NCBI GenBank assembly: GCA_900128585.1
Contig: LT642163.1
Location: 14,390 to 50,814 of the forward strand
Direction: 5' to 3'
DNA from: Stramenopiles sp. TOSAG23-3
Taxonomy: Eukaryota; Sar
DNA length: 36,425 nt
Part shown: positions 8,971 through 18,852 of the stretch, one piece after another
Numbering within the stretch: the first letter of the stretch is position 1
Layout of the letters: each line of letters starts with the position of its first letter
The notes under the pieces: generated by a model
What the model was told of the DNA's origin: nothing
Database searches by the model: none
The model's input: only the letters and a program-made list of their open reading frames with translations
Program-made: the position numbers and the translations under genes

Positions 8971-11016
8971 ATGTCAGTAAACAAGCGTCAGAAAATGGAC
9001 ATTCACACAAACTGCATTAACACCATCAGGATCCTGTCAGCAGAGGTTGTACAGAAAGCAAAAAGTGGACATCCTGGGGCCCCAATGGGGTGTGCCCCTA
9101 TAGCACATGCCCTTTGGAGCTCTGTGATGAACTATGCGCCTTCAACACCAGATTGGCCAAACCGAGATCGCTTTGTATTGTCCAACGGTCATGGGTGCGC
9201 GTTGTTGTACACAATGCTTCACTTGACAGGGTATGCTAACCCCACTATGGACGACTTGAAAAACTTTCGTCAACTCGGAAGTCCCACTGCGGGGCACCCA
9301 GAAAACCACCTGCTTGCTGGAGTTGAAGTTAGCACGGGGCCACTTGGCCAAGGAATTTCAAATGCGGTTGGCATGGCGATTGGGGAAGCCCACATGAGGG
9401 CTCGCTACAACAAAGAGGGCCACTCTTTGGTGAACCACCACGTTTATGCAATTTGTGGCGACGGGTGCCTCCAAGAAGGAGTGGCGGCAGAGGCCTGCTC
9501 TTTGGCTGGGCACCTGGGGTTAGGGAAATTGATTGTCTTGTACGATGACAACAATATTCAGATCGACGGCACCACTGATCTTGCCTTTACGGAAGACGTC
9601 GGGAAGCGATTTGAAGCGTATGGATGGCAAGTCCTTTCCTGCGATGACGGGAACACTACGGACATTGCCAATTTGCAAAGTTTGATTGCCACCGCCCAGG
9701 CCGAGACCGGCAAGCCGACCATCATCAAGGTTAAAACTACCATTGGAATTTACGCGGCGAAGCAAGGCACTCACAAAGTCCATGGTTCCCCAATAGGAGA
9801 TGACGACATCGCTGCGATCAAAACTAAACTCGGGTACGACGCCACCAAGATGTTCCACATCCCCGAAGAAGTTCGCCAGTATTACTCGGCTGTTTCCAGC
9901 GCAGGGGAGCAAAAATACAAGGAGTGGCAAGCAACCTGGTCGGCGTACAGCACGTCTTTCCCAGAAGAGGCGGCGGAATTGCGCCGGCGCTGGGAAGGCG
10001 AGCTTCCAGAGAATCTATTGAGCGCGTTGCCAAAATTTACCGTAGGCGACAAGACAATGGCTACTCGCAAACATTCGCAAGCGGTCATTAAATCGTTTGC
10101 AAATTTGGTCCCAGAGTGGGTCGGTGGATCGGCCGATTTGACCCCTTCCAACTTGACAAATTGGCCAGAGGACTGTGCAGATTTCCAAAAAGCGACCCCT
10201 GAGGGCCGCTACCTTCGTTTCGGTGTACGCGAGCACGGAATGGCAGCAATCGTAAACGGACTAGCTGCCTACGGCGGGTTTATCCCATTTGGCGCGACAT
10301 TTTTGAATTTTGTGGGCTACGCATTGGGCGCCATCCGAGTTAGCGCCCTTAGCCATTTCCGTGCCATTTACGTCATGACACACGATTCTATCGGGCTAGG
10401 GGAGGATGGCCCAACCCACCAGCCAATTGAAACGCTGTGCAGCCTTCGTGCCATGCCGAACATGTACGTTTTTCGCCCGTGTGATGGAAATGAGACGTCG
10501 GGGTCGTATTTTTCTGCGCTTTCGTGCAAAACAGCACCATCCACGATTTGTCTAAGCCGTCAGGGCATGCCTACCCAGGCTGGCTCAAGCGCGGAAAAAG
10601 TTCAACGTGGTGCGTACATCCTCTCAGATGCCAGTGACGGCAAGCCAGACATTACGTTTGTTGCCACCGGATCAGAGGTCAACTTGTGCGTCGAAGCAGC
10701 AAAATTGCTAAGCGACAGCAAAGCTCGCATCGTCTCAATGCCCTGCTGGGAGCTATTCGAGTCCCAGTCCGACGACTACAAGCAAAGCGTTCTGGGATCA
10801 GGGAGCCCAGTTGTCAGCGTAGAAGCAGGGTCATTGACAGGTTGGAGCCGCTATTCGCACTACCAAATAGGCATGTCAACATTTGGGGTATCTGCCCCCG
10901 GCGCCCACGCGTTTAAACATTTCGGGTTTACCCCGGAAAATGTAGCGGAGAAAGCAGAACGTGTGCTGAAATTTTACTCGTCCAACCCAGTTCCAGCCCT
11001 GATGCAGACGATTTAA
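8971..11016 (+). CDS. Transketolase
   Basis: The enzyme (EC 2.2.1.1) moves two-carbon ketol units between sugar phosphates in the pentose phosphate pathway, using thiamine diphosphate. The 681 residues are close to the usual length. Visible hallmarks are the N-terminal AKSGHPGAPMG loop, GPLGQGISNAVGMAIGE, the ThDP/metal motif GDGCLQEG with Asp164 and the downstream DDNN, RFGVREHGMA with the catalytic Glu421, and THDSIGLGEDGPTHQPIE. The N-terminus, MSVNKRQKMD, reads straight into the conserved domain with no signal or transit peptide, so it is probably the cytosolic form. The start is the first ATG. The gene converges on RACK1 with a 244-bp gap. A plastid version, if the organism has a plastid, would be another gene. 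Confidence 0.97.
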   Translation: MSVNKRQKMDIHTNCINTIRILSAEVVQKAKSGHPGAPMGCAPIAHALWSSVMNYAPSTPDWPNRDRFVLSNGHGCALLYTMLHLTGYANPTMDDLKNFRQLGSPTAGHPENHLLAGVEVSTGPLGQGISNAVGMAIGEAHMRARYNKEGHSLVNHHVYAICGDGCLQEGVAAEACSLAGHLGLGKLIVLYDDNNIQIDGTTDLAFTEDVGKRFEAYGWQVLSCDDGNTTDIANLQSLIATAQAETGKPTIIKVKTTIGIYAAKQGTHKVHGSPIGDDDIAAIKTKLGYDATKMFHIPEEVRQYYSAVSSAGEQKYKEWQATWSAYSTSFPEEAAELRRRWEGELPENLLSALPKFTVGDKTMATRKHSQAVIKSFANLVPEWVGGSADLTPSNLTNWPEDCADFQKATPEGRYLRFGVREHGMAAIVNGLAAYGGFIPFGATFLNFVGYALGAIRVSALSHFRAIYVMTHDSIGLGEDGPTHQPIETLCSLRAMPNMYVFRPCDGNETSGSYFSALSCKTAPSTICLSRQGMPTQAGSSAEKVQRGAYILSDASDGKPDITFVATGSEVNLCVEAAKLLSDSKARIVSMPCWELFESQSDDYKQSVLGSGSPVVSVEAGSLTGWSRYSHYQIGMSTFGVSAPGAHAFKHFGFTPENVAEKAERVLKFYSSNPVPALMQTI

Positions 11017-11260
11017 GCGGCCCGACGATTTGCACTCTCACGCGAGAGATAATTTCACCGGCATATTTCATAAAATTTATTAATACGCGTACTCTTATCA
11101 TTAATATAACTTGACGCGGTTGTACAGAGCAAGAGAGAAACATTAGAACAAGTTTACGAGTTAGTATAATGAGTTCTAGCAAATATGCATAAATTATTAC
11201 TTCGTGTGCTGTGTAATCTTTTACCATTTACCACATTTAAAAAGAGTTGCAGAAAAATCT

Positions 11261-12211
11261 TTATGCCAAACCAACGGTCCAAATGCGAACTTTGTTGTCG
11301 GTGTAACCACTGAAAAGGGTGGCGCCATCGGCACTCCAGGCAAGGGAGATGCAGTGGTGTTGTTTGGCTTTTGGGCCAACCACTGGAAGCTCTGGGGAAA
11401 GCTCTCCTACAACGATCTTGGATTCAAGGTCCCAGATCTTGATGCACTTCTCGGTGGCGGCGCACAACCAGTATCGGTTGGGGGAGAAGACAAGACTGTG
11501 GATGATGTCGTTTGCTTCCAAACTGTATAGGCGTTTGCCTTCGTTCAAGTCCCAAAGCATGGCAACGCCGTCCTTACCACCGGAGGCGCACAAGGACCCG
11601 TCTGGTGATACGGTTACGGTGTTCAAGTAACCGGTGTGGCCCATAAGGTTGGTGCGAAGCTTGCAGTTGGTCAAGTTCCAAACCTTTACAAGGCCGTCCC
11701 AGCCGCAACTAACGATAAGCGGGTTGGCAGTGCTTGGGGAGAAGCGTACGCAGGAAACCCATTCTTTGTGTCCATCTTCGTCTGGGATGGTAAATTTACA
11801 TTCGCCAAGGGTGTTCCAAAGCTTGATGCTCTTATCGCGGGAACCACTGACGATTTGACGGTTATCTTGGGAAAATGCCACGGAAAGGACGTCCTTGGTG
11901 TGGCCGACGAAACGGCGGGAGGTCTGGCCGTTGGCCAAGTTCCAGAGGCGAAGGGTACCGTCCCAACTTCCGGAAAGGGCGAACTGTCCGTCGCTGGAGA
12001 TGATTACGTCTTCTACAAAGTGGGAGTGACCTTGAAGGCGGCGGCGGGCGGTGCCGTACGATTCTTCAGTGCGGGTCAAGTCCCATATAACGATGGTCTT
12101 GTCGCGAGACGCGGTCAAGATCATGTTTGGGTTTTCGGCGGTGGTTGCGATCGCAGTGATCCATCCGTTGTGGCCTTCGAGTTGACCGCGGTAGGTAAGT
12201 TGTTCAGACAT
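11261..12211 (-). CDS. RACK1: RACK1 (40S-bound WD40 scaffold)
   Basis: The 316-residue protein consists of seven WD40 repeats, the exact size and layout of RACK1, the receptor for activated C kinase that sits on the head of the small ribosomal subunit. Diagnostic segments include [13 protein letters not shown] at the start, the [11 protein letters not shown] repeat end, [40 protein letters not shown], the [10 protein letters not shown] repeat, [18 protein letters not shown], and the long last-repeat insertion before [13 protein letters not shown]. The start is the first ATG. It lies tail-to-tail with transketolase and head-to-head with the uS10 gene, another 40S component, 1.47 kb away. The organism-specific symbol is unknown; RACK1 is the family name. 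Confidence 0.97.
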   Translation of the reverse strand: MSEQLTYRGQLEGHNGWITAIATTAENPNMILTASRDKTIVIWDLTRTEESYGTARRRLQGHSHFVEDVIISSDGQFALSGSWDGTLRLWNLANGQTSRRFVGHTKDVLSVAFSQDNRQIVSGSRDKSIKLWNTLGECKFTIPDEDGHKEWVSCVRFSPSTANPLIVSCGWDGLVKVWNLTNCKLRTNLMGHTGYLNTVTVSPDGSLCASGGKDGVAMLWDLNEGKRLYSLEANDIIHSLVFSPNRYWLCAATEKCIKIWDLESKIVVGELSPELPVVGPKAKQHHCISLAWSADGATLFSGYTDNKVRIWTVGLA

Positions 12212-13680
12212 ATTTCTTTTGATGTTTTGTTTTGGTTGCTAGTTTAAAAATTCAGGTTAATTAAGCAGAAAGGTTGAGATCTTCGTACACTGATATCAGA
12301 GATATTTTTCCATTGCACATTGTAACAAGAAGAGGTTGGTAGAATACACACCACCAATCCTACAAAAACAAAGCAACAAGATGAAAATATAATAAATAAA
12401 AATAATAATAATAGAAGAACGAGACTAGTCAAATAACACTAAATAATAATAATAAAAAAGGAAGGCATTATTTATTTTTTATTACTACTTTTTTTTACGA
12501 AGAAGAAGCTGCAACAAACAAGGCCATGATGTCATGTTGTCCAAAAAATACCAACCAACCAACCATTGAAATTGAAAGAAATAAAATAGAGCAAGGGAAG
12601 GAAATAAGATGGATATTAAATATTTAAGGTATATTTAAAATATAATAAATGATTAAGTCATAATATTAACTATATGTATATGAATAAGTATATAACATAA
12701 TTGTATTGTTATTTAATAACCTTATTATTACACTGTGAGAGCTGAAAGAGCTGCGAGAGCGAAAGAAGCTCGAAAATGGTTGGATTTGGTGAAATGAAAT
12801 AATAGAAAGAAATAAGAATACAATATATATAAAAATAATAAAGAAATTATTAATATGAAAATAGAATTAAGTTAGTACAGATAAGTACAAATATAAACAG
12901 AAACGATAAATGTATCCTAGATAAATGGATGTATCACTTGTTAATAAATAAAATAATAATAGTGTGAAATGTAATAAAAACAAGAATTGTTTATATTTTA
13001 CAAGTTTATTATACCTATTTATCACTTTATATCTAATTACTAAATATTGTATTTTAAATTACTTTCAGGAGGACCACTCAATGAAATGGATGCTTTCGAG
13101 TCCATGGTTCGGTACAAAATGATATACATTATTAGTCCATAGATTACAAACAGTATTATAGTGTGGAATTATTGTACTAATATATGCAAACAAATAAAAA
13201 TGGTTTGATTTCCTAATTACAATCCTATGACCATGTTATTGTACTATTCTCCTTTCTATATTATATCCAGTGCTCTGTCATGTTATTTTTTGTTTTTCCC
13301 TGTTCTTCCTTAGTATTATTATGTTATTGTTCAGATTGTGTGATCATGTATTTTTCATTTCATTGTGTTGTTGGAGCTTCTTCTTCTTCGTATAGTATCA
13401 TCATCATCTCAACAATCTTCATCAACAATATCTCAACAACATCTTCATCACAATCAATTAAAAAAAAATTGAACATTTCGTTCGTTCTTTGTTTCATTTG
13501 CCTCGGTACGCCGCAAGCAGGAGTGACAAGATTTATTTGCTACAGTAAAGTGCCAGTTTGAATGAAACGCAACACAAAAACAAAAAAAAAGAATCAAAAA
13601 AATCCAATTCCAACATATTTAGGATCAGGTAATTGTCTGTAACCAACAGCCCTCTTCCAGCGTTTGTATTATCACTAAAC
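12212..13680. promoter_or_regulatory. Long divergent spacer between RACK1 and uS10
   Basis: This 1.47-kb region is strongly AT-rich with many aataataat and homopolymer runs. It must hold the promoters of two highly expressed 40S-subunit genes. Just before the uS10 start, 13629-13660 begins gtaatt and ends cttccag, so a 32-nt 5'-leader intron is conceivable, though this is a weak guess. A 93-codon Ser/Phe/Cys-rich open frame at 13280-13561 does not look coding. No RNA gene is seen. Confidence 0.4.
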
Positions 13681-14040
13681 ATGTCCAACATGATGAAAGC
13701 CAAAACCTTCGAGTCAGAAGACTCCAAAATTTTTCGTATTCGTATCACCCTTACGTCAAGAAATGTAAAAAATCTTGAAAAAGTTTGCGCTGATTTGAAG
13801 AACAAAGCCCAGCAAAAGAACTTGAAAGTTTCTGGCCCAGTTCGTCTGCCAACCAAGAACTTGCGTATCACCACCCGTAAGGCACCAAATGGTGAAGGTA
13901 CCAACACCTGGGATAGGTATGAAATGCGCATCCACAAACGTGTTATTGACTTGCACTCCCCATCCGAGATTGTGAAGCAGATCACCTCCATCTCCATCGA
14001 ACCAGGAGTGGATGTTGAAGTTTTCTTCAAAGACCAATAA
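13681..14040 (+). CDS. RPS20: 40S ribosomal protein uS10 (S20)
   Basis: At 119 residues it matches the usual eukaryotic S20 length. uS10 is a component of the 40S head. Characteristic stretches are [40 protein letters not shown], the loop [31 protein letters not shown], and the end [10 protein letters not shown]. The open frame extends 16 codons upstream, but only from a TTG. The ATG at 13681 gives the conserved N-terminus. The stop codon overlaps an AATAAA hexamer (14036-14041) that could serve as a poly(A) signal, although it would sit unusually close. Confidence 0.97.
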   Translation: MSNMMKAKTFESEDSKIFRIRITLTSRNVKNLEKVCADLKNKAQQKNLKVSGPVRLPTKNLRITTRKAPNGEGTNTWDRYEMRIHKRVIDLHSPSEIVKQITSISIEPGVDVEVFFKDQ

Positions 14041-14778
14041 AGTTTCAGTCCGTGTAAACATTACATACGAGTTTAATTTTGTTAAATTAAAGAAAACGTA
14101 CCAATTCTCAATTATTATACACAAAAATCTCATTCGATCAAGAAGAAAGAGTAAGAAGAAGAAATGTCGTTCCTGCGTTGCTGTATTCACCTGTTATGTA
14201 CATCATCAAAATACTATATGGTATAAATGTACTATTATATTTTACATGTTGGATCTGTATGTTAGTTTTTATTATATGTAGTATTAATTTAATATTATAT
14301 TTACCTATCATATATATGTATATAAATATGTATACTATTTAATTTATTATAAATCATTTCTATTTTGCTTCTTCTTTTCCCTATTATTGAGCTATTAATT
14401 ACTGTAGTCATTAGTGATGCTGTGTCTTTACAAAAATATTTAAAACATATTTTTTATTTTTTAGTATTGTTATTGCTTCTTCTTCTTCTTTCTTTTCTTT
14501 TCATAAAACTGGCATCATTCATCATTATATGCTGTGTTGTTGTTTGTTGTTTTGGTGTTCCCACCGACCCCATCCGTCGTTCGTCCGTCCACTCCTCCTC
14601 TTCTTCACTTTTAAATGAAAAGACTAGGCATGAGTGTTCGTTCTAATGGATATCTTAAAGAAGACAGGATGGCTTTTTATTTAACTCTTTATGGGTAGGA
14701 CTTGTAAAATAGAATTGGGCGATCACGACCGTGAACATCGAAAACTATTTCAAACGTCTAAAGTCTCCGAAGAGCAGC
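14041..14778. other. AT-rich spacer before the EttA-type gene
   Basis: This 738-bp spacer separates two genes in the same direction. It is AT-rich with atatatgtatataaat and ttcttcttctt tracts. A 93-codon hydrophobic frame at 14365-14646 is made of Leu/Phe/Ile from TTA/TTT-rich DNA and is probably not coding. I see no RNA gene. Confidence 0.45.
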
Positions 14779-16668
14779 ATGTTCCTTCGAGTGTTCTCAC
14801 CAAAGTTACAAACTCCAGTTTTCAACGCAGTGCTTTTTAACACCGCTGCTCGACACCACCCTGCCTGCGGGTTTTGTCTCGCAGAGGGATCGAAACGTTA
14901 TTTTTCTGCTGCGAAAAAAAAGAAGAAGAAGGGCAAGCGGGCGGCAAATGTGGCAAAAAATAACCCTGGGGGAGGTATTCCAGGGGAGTTTGTCATGTCG
15001 GTAACTGGCCTGTCAAAGCAGGTTGGAGTCAGAAGTATTTTTGAGGACGTCAACCTAGGTTTTTTGCAAGAAGCGAAAATAGGCATCTTGGGCCTCAATG
15101 GTTCCGGAAAATCGACATTTTTGAAGATTTTATGTGGCGTCGACGACGAGTTTGACGGAAACTTGTGGATCAAAGACGGCTTAAAGGTTGGGTATTTGCC
15201 CCAGGAGCCAGAGTTGGACCCAGCCCTGAGTGTGCGCGAGAACGTTATGTCAGGGCTAGAAAAAGAAGTGTTTCTATTGAAACGTTTTGATGAAGTTTCA
15301 ATGGAGATGGGGTCGGACGATGCTGATTTTGACGCACTGTTGGAAGAGCAGGCAAAGCTGCAAACTGAAATAGATAATTACGACGCCTGGACCCTAGACA
15401 AGAGGGTGGACATGGCGATGGAGGCTCTTCGGGTTCCCGAGGAAGGCGCGGAGGTGGCCACGCTGTCGGGGGGAGAGGTCCGGCGGGTTGCTCTCTGTCG
15501 TTTGCTGCTGGAGCGACCGGACATGCTGCTTTTGGACGAACCGACCAATCACTTGGACGCAGAGTCCGTTGAGTGGCTTGAGATCTTCCTCCAGCGATAC
15601 AAAGGAACCGTCGTAGCAATTACCCACGACCGTTACTTTTTAGACAACGTAGCCGGGTGGATTTTGGAACTCGAGAGGGGCCGCGCACTACCATTCGAGG
15701 GGAACTATTCTTCGTGGTTGGACGCCAAGCAGAAACGCATGAATATGGAGAACAAAAAGGATGCAGCACGTTCAAAAGCTATGGCAAAAGAATTGGAGTG
15801 GATACGAAAAGGAACAAGGGGACAGCAAAAGAAAGGGAAGGCGCGCCAGAAAGCGTACGAAGAGAATGTTGCCGAAGCACAGAAGAGCGGAATCGCAGAA
15901 CGCTTGGAAAGTGGGACTATTGTGATCCCGGAAGGGCCGCGGTTGGGAAACAAAGTTCTTTCCGTGAAAGGCCTGTGTCACCAATTTGAGGATGGGCGCC
16001 CACTCTTCAACTCGTTGGACTTTACGGTGCCGAAAGGAGCATTGGTGGGAATTGTAGGAGGGAACGGTGTTGGAAAATCGACGCTGTTCCGCTTACTCAC
16101 GGGCGACATAGGGCCGGACAGGGGCACCATTGATGTGGGAGATAGCGTCCATATTGGCTACGTCTCCCAGAGCCGTGCAAGCCTGAATGCCAACCACACC
16201 GTCTATGAAGAGGTTGCAGGAGACAATGAGTATATAAGGGTTGGAGACCGCGACCTGCCAATTCGTGCTTACGTTTCGTCTTTCAACCTGAAGGGGGCGG
16301 CGCAGGAAAAACGCATTGGCGATTTAAGTGGCGGGGAAAGGAATAGAGTTCATTTGGCAAAGACCCTCAGCAGTGGCTCGAATTTCATACTGCTCGATGA
16401 GCCCACGAACGACTTGGACGTGGAGACCCTTCGTTCGTTGGAGGAGGCCCTTTACGACTTTTCCGGGAGCGGGATGATAATATCGCACGACCGATATTTC
16501 TTGGACCGCATTTGCTCTCATGTTTTGGCATTTGAAGGAAACGGCGAAGTAGTCTTTTTTGAAGGGGGATGGTCTGAATATTTGAAAGCCTCCCAAAGCA
16601 ATCTTAACATCGAGTCGGACGACCAGGACGGACGGAAGAAGCGGTTTCGCCCGATGCAGTATTTTTGA
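14779..16668 (+). CDS. Organelle-targeted EttA-type ABC-F ATPase
   Basis: The protein has 629 residues from the ATG at 14779; the open frame reaches 14731 but only with a GTG. Two ABC ATPase domains have Walker A GLNGSGKST (105-113) and GGNGVGKST (about 427), signatures LSGGEVRRVALC (about 229) and LSGGERNRVHLAK (about 516), and Walker B LLLDEPTNHLD and ILLDEPTNDLD. There are no membrane segments. A lysine-rich linker joins the domains, as in ABC-F proteins. The first domain closely follows bacterial EttA (AKIGILGLNGSGKST, YLPQEPELDP), which gates ribosome entry into elongation. About 70 extra N-terminal residues, Arg-containing and ending near RYFSAAKKK, look like a mitochondrial presequence. 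Action on organellar ribosomes is inferred. A plastid destination is less likely because no signal peptide is visible. Confidence 0.9.
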   Translation: MFLRVFSPKLQTPVFNAVLFNTAARHHPACGFCLAEGSKRYFSAAKKKKKKGKRAANVAKNNPGGGIPGEFVMSVTGLSKQVGVRSIFEDVNLGFLQEAKIGILGLNGSGKSTFLKILCGVDDEFDGNLWIKDGLKVGYLPQEPELDPALSVRENVMSGLEKEVFLLKRFDEVSMEMGSDDADFDALLEEQAKLQTEIDNYDAWTLDKRVDMAMEALRVPEEGAEVATLSGGEVRRVALCRLLLERPDMLLLDEPTNHLDAESVEWLEIFLQRYKGTVVAITHDRYFLDNVAGWILELERGRALPFEGNYSSWLDAKQKRMNMENKKDAARSKAMAKELEWIRKGTRGQQKKGKARQKAYEENVAEAQKSGIAERLESGTIVIPEGPRLGNKVLSVKGLCHQFEDGRPLFNSLDFTVPKGALVGIVGGNGVGKSTLFRLLTGDIGPDRGTIDVGDSVHIGYVSQSRASLNANHTVYEEVAGDNEYIRVGDRDLPIRAYVSSFNLKGAAQEKRIGDLSGGERNRVHLAKTLSSGSNFILLDEPTNDLDVETLRSLEEALYDFSGSGMIISHDRYFLDRICSHVLAFEGNGEVVFFEGGWSEYLKASQSNLNIESDDQDGRKKRFRPMQYF

Positions 16669-17051
16669 TTTTTGGGCCACAAATCGTCCTGGTTGCCATG
16701 TTACGAAGTAAACCTTGTACGGAGTAATACGAAATTTGTGAGGTACGGGCAGAAACGCGATGCAAAGCAAAACATTATATACTTGTGCGTAAATGATGCT
16801 TTGATTTTTACTTTAATACCTTTCGGTGGTAATAATAGTTTGTGTCGAAAGAAAAGCCAAATTAAATTCAGAAAATCCCCAATCCCCCCCCCCCCCGCAC
16901 TACTAAATCTACTATTCGATATACACTATTTGTTTTTTCATAATTTAACAAACATTGTAAAGCTAAACACAAAATTAGAGCTGGAGTGGTATTCGGCTAC
17001 ATTCACTCTTTAGTATGCTGTTGTCTCTTCGTTCGACCGTTTCACAAACAC
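16669..17051. other. Spacer with 13-C homopolymer
   Basis: This 383-bp gap lies between convergent genes. It contains a 13-base C run at 16884-16896, a likely slippage or sequencing-error site. A 113-codon open frame spanning it begins with a TTG and ends without recognisable features. I see no gene. Confidence 0.5.
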
Positions 17052-17678
17052 TTACTCCTTGTGCTTCTTAGCATCGTAATCCTTCGCACTTGAACTGCAC
17101 GCGCAACCCAGCATAAGCCCCAAAAGTGTGCCTATGCCTAGAATGAAGAAAATGGCATTCTTTTTTCGCGCAAATAATTCTCTCAAATCCCTGAGTAGCA
17201 TATCACTGTGCTCAGCGATCATGATTGCGAGCCAACTCTTTGGCCCCGGGATCTTCATACCCTTTATGTCGCTACCTTCTTCAGTGCCCGCGTTTCTGGC
17301 AAATGCAATCAAGTTATCTGTTTCTCTCTTTCCACTGAAACGGTATTGTTGGCCTCGTTTCAAAAGTATTAGTGTTGGGTACCCACGGACACCGAAACGT
17401 TTGCATGTGATAGTCTCCTTTGTACAGTCAACTTTAGCAAAAGTAAACTCGTTGCTGTGTTCCTCGCTCAGATCTTCCCATTTCGGCGCCAGCGCCTTGC
17501 AGTGGCCACACCATGGTGCATAAAACTTCACGAACCATGTTCCCGTCGTCATGCCAGTTGAAGCTTGGGTTAGCTTTTCAAAATTTGAATCTTTTAGAAT
17601 TTGGGCAGGGCGTGACTGCCCAGGACGACAAAGGACTACAAGAGCCAGTACGACCACGTTCAAAATCCACGATTTCAT
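17052..17678 (-). CDS. Membrane-anchored ER thioredoxin / PDI-like protein
   Basis: The protein has 208 residues from the ATG at 17678; a TTG two codons upstream is less likely. A signal peptide (about 1-22, NVVVLALVVLCRPGQS) leads to one thioredoxin domain with the PDI-type active site WCGHC (Cys57, Cys60) in FYAPWCGHCKALAP and the cis-proline at GYPT (Pro101). Two further cysteines, 85 and 92, follow. A membrane segment, AIFFILGIGTLLGLMLGCAC (175-194), precedes a short charged tail ending KKHKE, which is dilysine-like but not an exact KKxx retrieval signal. The active-site domain should face the ER lumen and catalyse disulfide exchange. The layout is similar to small TMX-type proteins. The cysteines at the inner membrane face could be acylated, which is inference. 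Confidence 0.92.
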   Translation of the reverse strand: MKSWILNVVVLALVVLCRPGQSRPAQILKDSNFEKLTQASTGMTTGTWFVKFYAPWCGHCKALAPKWEDLSEEHSNEFTFAKVDCTKETITCKRFGVRGYPTLILLKRGQQYRFSGKRETDNLIAFARNAGTEEGSDIKGMKIPGPKSWLAIMIAEHSDMLLRDLRELFARKKNAIFFILGIGTLLGLMLGCACSSSAKDYDAKKHKE

Positions 17679-18075
17679 TTTCAAATTATTCTTTCCTGTG
17701 ATATTATCGCAAATTCTTTACTTCAAACAATCCAACTTAAACACTCTTAAACTTAATTCCATATCCCATATATGTTCCCGTAGAATCTTTTATCACACAT
17801 ATTAAAAAAAAAAGAAAAATCCATTGATTGTTTCTACTTTCTTTTTAGTTTGTTGTTGTTGTTGCTGATAAAAGATACCTAAATAATAATAAAATATATA
17901 ATATTTCCATAATAATAATAATAATAAAAAAATTATTTCCTCCTCCTCCTTCCTATTTTATTATTAGACTATATTATTTATTATTTTTTATTATTTACTA
18001 TTAGACGTGTGATCGGTCGTTCTTCTCTTCTTCTTGATGAGTACGGAAAGAGGGTGTATCAAATACAGTACCAGG

Positions 18076-18083
18076 TACCGGTA
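18076..18083. promoter_or_regulatory. TACCGGTA palindrome, occurrence 1
   Basis: An exact 8-bp palindrome inside ggtaccggtatac, in the spacer between divergent genes starting at 17678 and 18853. It is one of four exact copies in the window, all in spacers. Whether it binds a factor is inference. Confidence 0.3.
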
Positions 18084-18134
18084 TACATATAAATAACACA
18101 CAGAAAGTCTTAAAATTATTAAAAGATGGTTTTT

Positions 18135-18178
18135 GGCGCGCCAGGCGCCAGGCGCCAGGGGACAGGGGCCAGGGGTCG
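18135..18178. repeat. GC-rich 7-bp minisatellite
   Basis: After ggcgcgcca come five 7-bp units in register: ggcgcca, ggcgcca, ggggaca, ggggcca, ggggtcg. This compact GC-rich island stands out in an AT-rich spacer. No coding sequence overlaps it. Confidence 0.75.
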
Positions 18179-18407
18179 TATTTAATATTTTAATACACAC
18201 TGACACAACATCTGAACACTAGCCTCTTCTTCCTGTTGAATTCATCAATTTTTGATCCTATCATAAGTATAACTTAAAATAACTACACTAATTCGTAGCT
18301 AGATTATTATTCCGCTCCCTATATAATTTTTGCTTTTGTTAGTTCCCTCCTTTGTGTGAGTATTTGTTCGGTACCAGGTATTTGTTGTGTGACCTTATTA
18401 TATTTTA

Positions 18408-18415
18408 CTTCTTTC

Positions 18416-18446
<31 letters not shown>

Positions 18447-18451
18447 GTTTC

Positions 18452-18487
<36 letters not shown>

Positions 18488-18550
18488 TTTCTTTGTTTCT
18501 TTCTTTCTTCTTTCTTTCGACTCTTTCTTTCTTTCTTTCTTTCTTCCTTC
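18408..18550. repeat. TTTC microsatellite (polypyrimidine tract)
   Basis: About 140 bp of nearly pure pyrimidine built from cttt units, broken at intervals by tttg and by a short ttcgactc interruption near 18518. The purine/pyrimidine asymmetry and near-mirror symmetry could allow triplex DNA. The tract lies 300-450 bp upstream of the HMG/histone-fold gene. Confidence 0.9.
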
Positions 18551-18852
18551 GAAGGAGAGCCACAACACAAGAACACAGCAGCATGCAAACAAAAAAATCA
18601 TTTAATTATTATAGGTTATACAGTATGTAATAATAATAAATAATAATTATTTTTTTTCAATTTAAAAAAAAAAATTATAACTTTTTTTAATATTCAATAT
18701 TTCACATAGGTACCAGTTTTTCATTCATTTAATCGGAGAAGAGAAACAATCAAATAATCGTCCATTAAGCATTAAGTTGAAACAGCCATTGGTTAATTGT
18801 TGGTTTTTATTGATATAGCATCGTTGTAAAAGAAAGTATTGAACGAAGAAAA

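Larger units (their letters stand above)
17679..18852. promoter_or_regulatory. Divergent spacer rich in simple repeats
   Basis: This 1.17-kb spacer must hold promoters for the thioredoxin (left) and HMG/histone-fold (right) genes. It contains aataataat repeats near 17910-17930, a GC-rich 7-bp minisatellite (18135-18178), a TACCGGTA palindrome (18076-18083) and a long TTTC microsatellite (18408-18550). Lys/Glu- or Phe/Leu-rich open frames over the microsatellite are artefacts of the repeat. Confidence 0.5.

Noticed and set aside
11636-12247. A 203-codon frame antisense to RACK1
   Set aside because: RACK1 on the other strand is unambiguous. The Gly/Val pattern of this frame mirrors WD40 codons.
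13280-13561. A 93-codon frame upstream of uS10
   Set aside because: It is Cys/Ser/Phe-rich low-complexity sequence from ttctt/atcatc repeats, with no recognisable feature.
14365-14646. A small hydrophobic protein in the spacer before the EttA gene
   Set aside because: Its hydrophobicity comes from TTA/TTT/CTT-rich repeats, so it was not accepted as a membrane protein.
18319-18643. Lys/Glu- and Phe/Leu/Ser-rich open frames over the TTTC tract, on both strands
   Set aside because: They are simple translations of the microsatellite and contain no nonrepetitive coding sequence.
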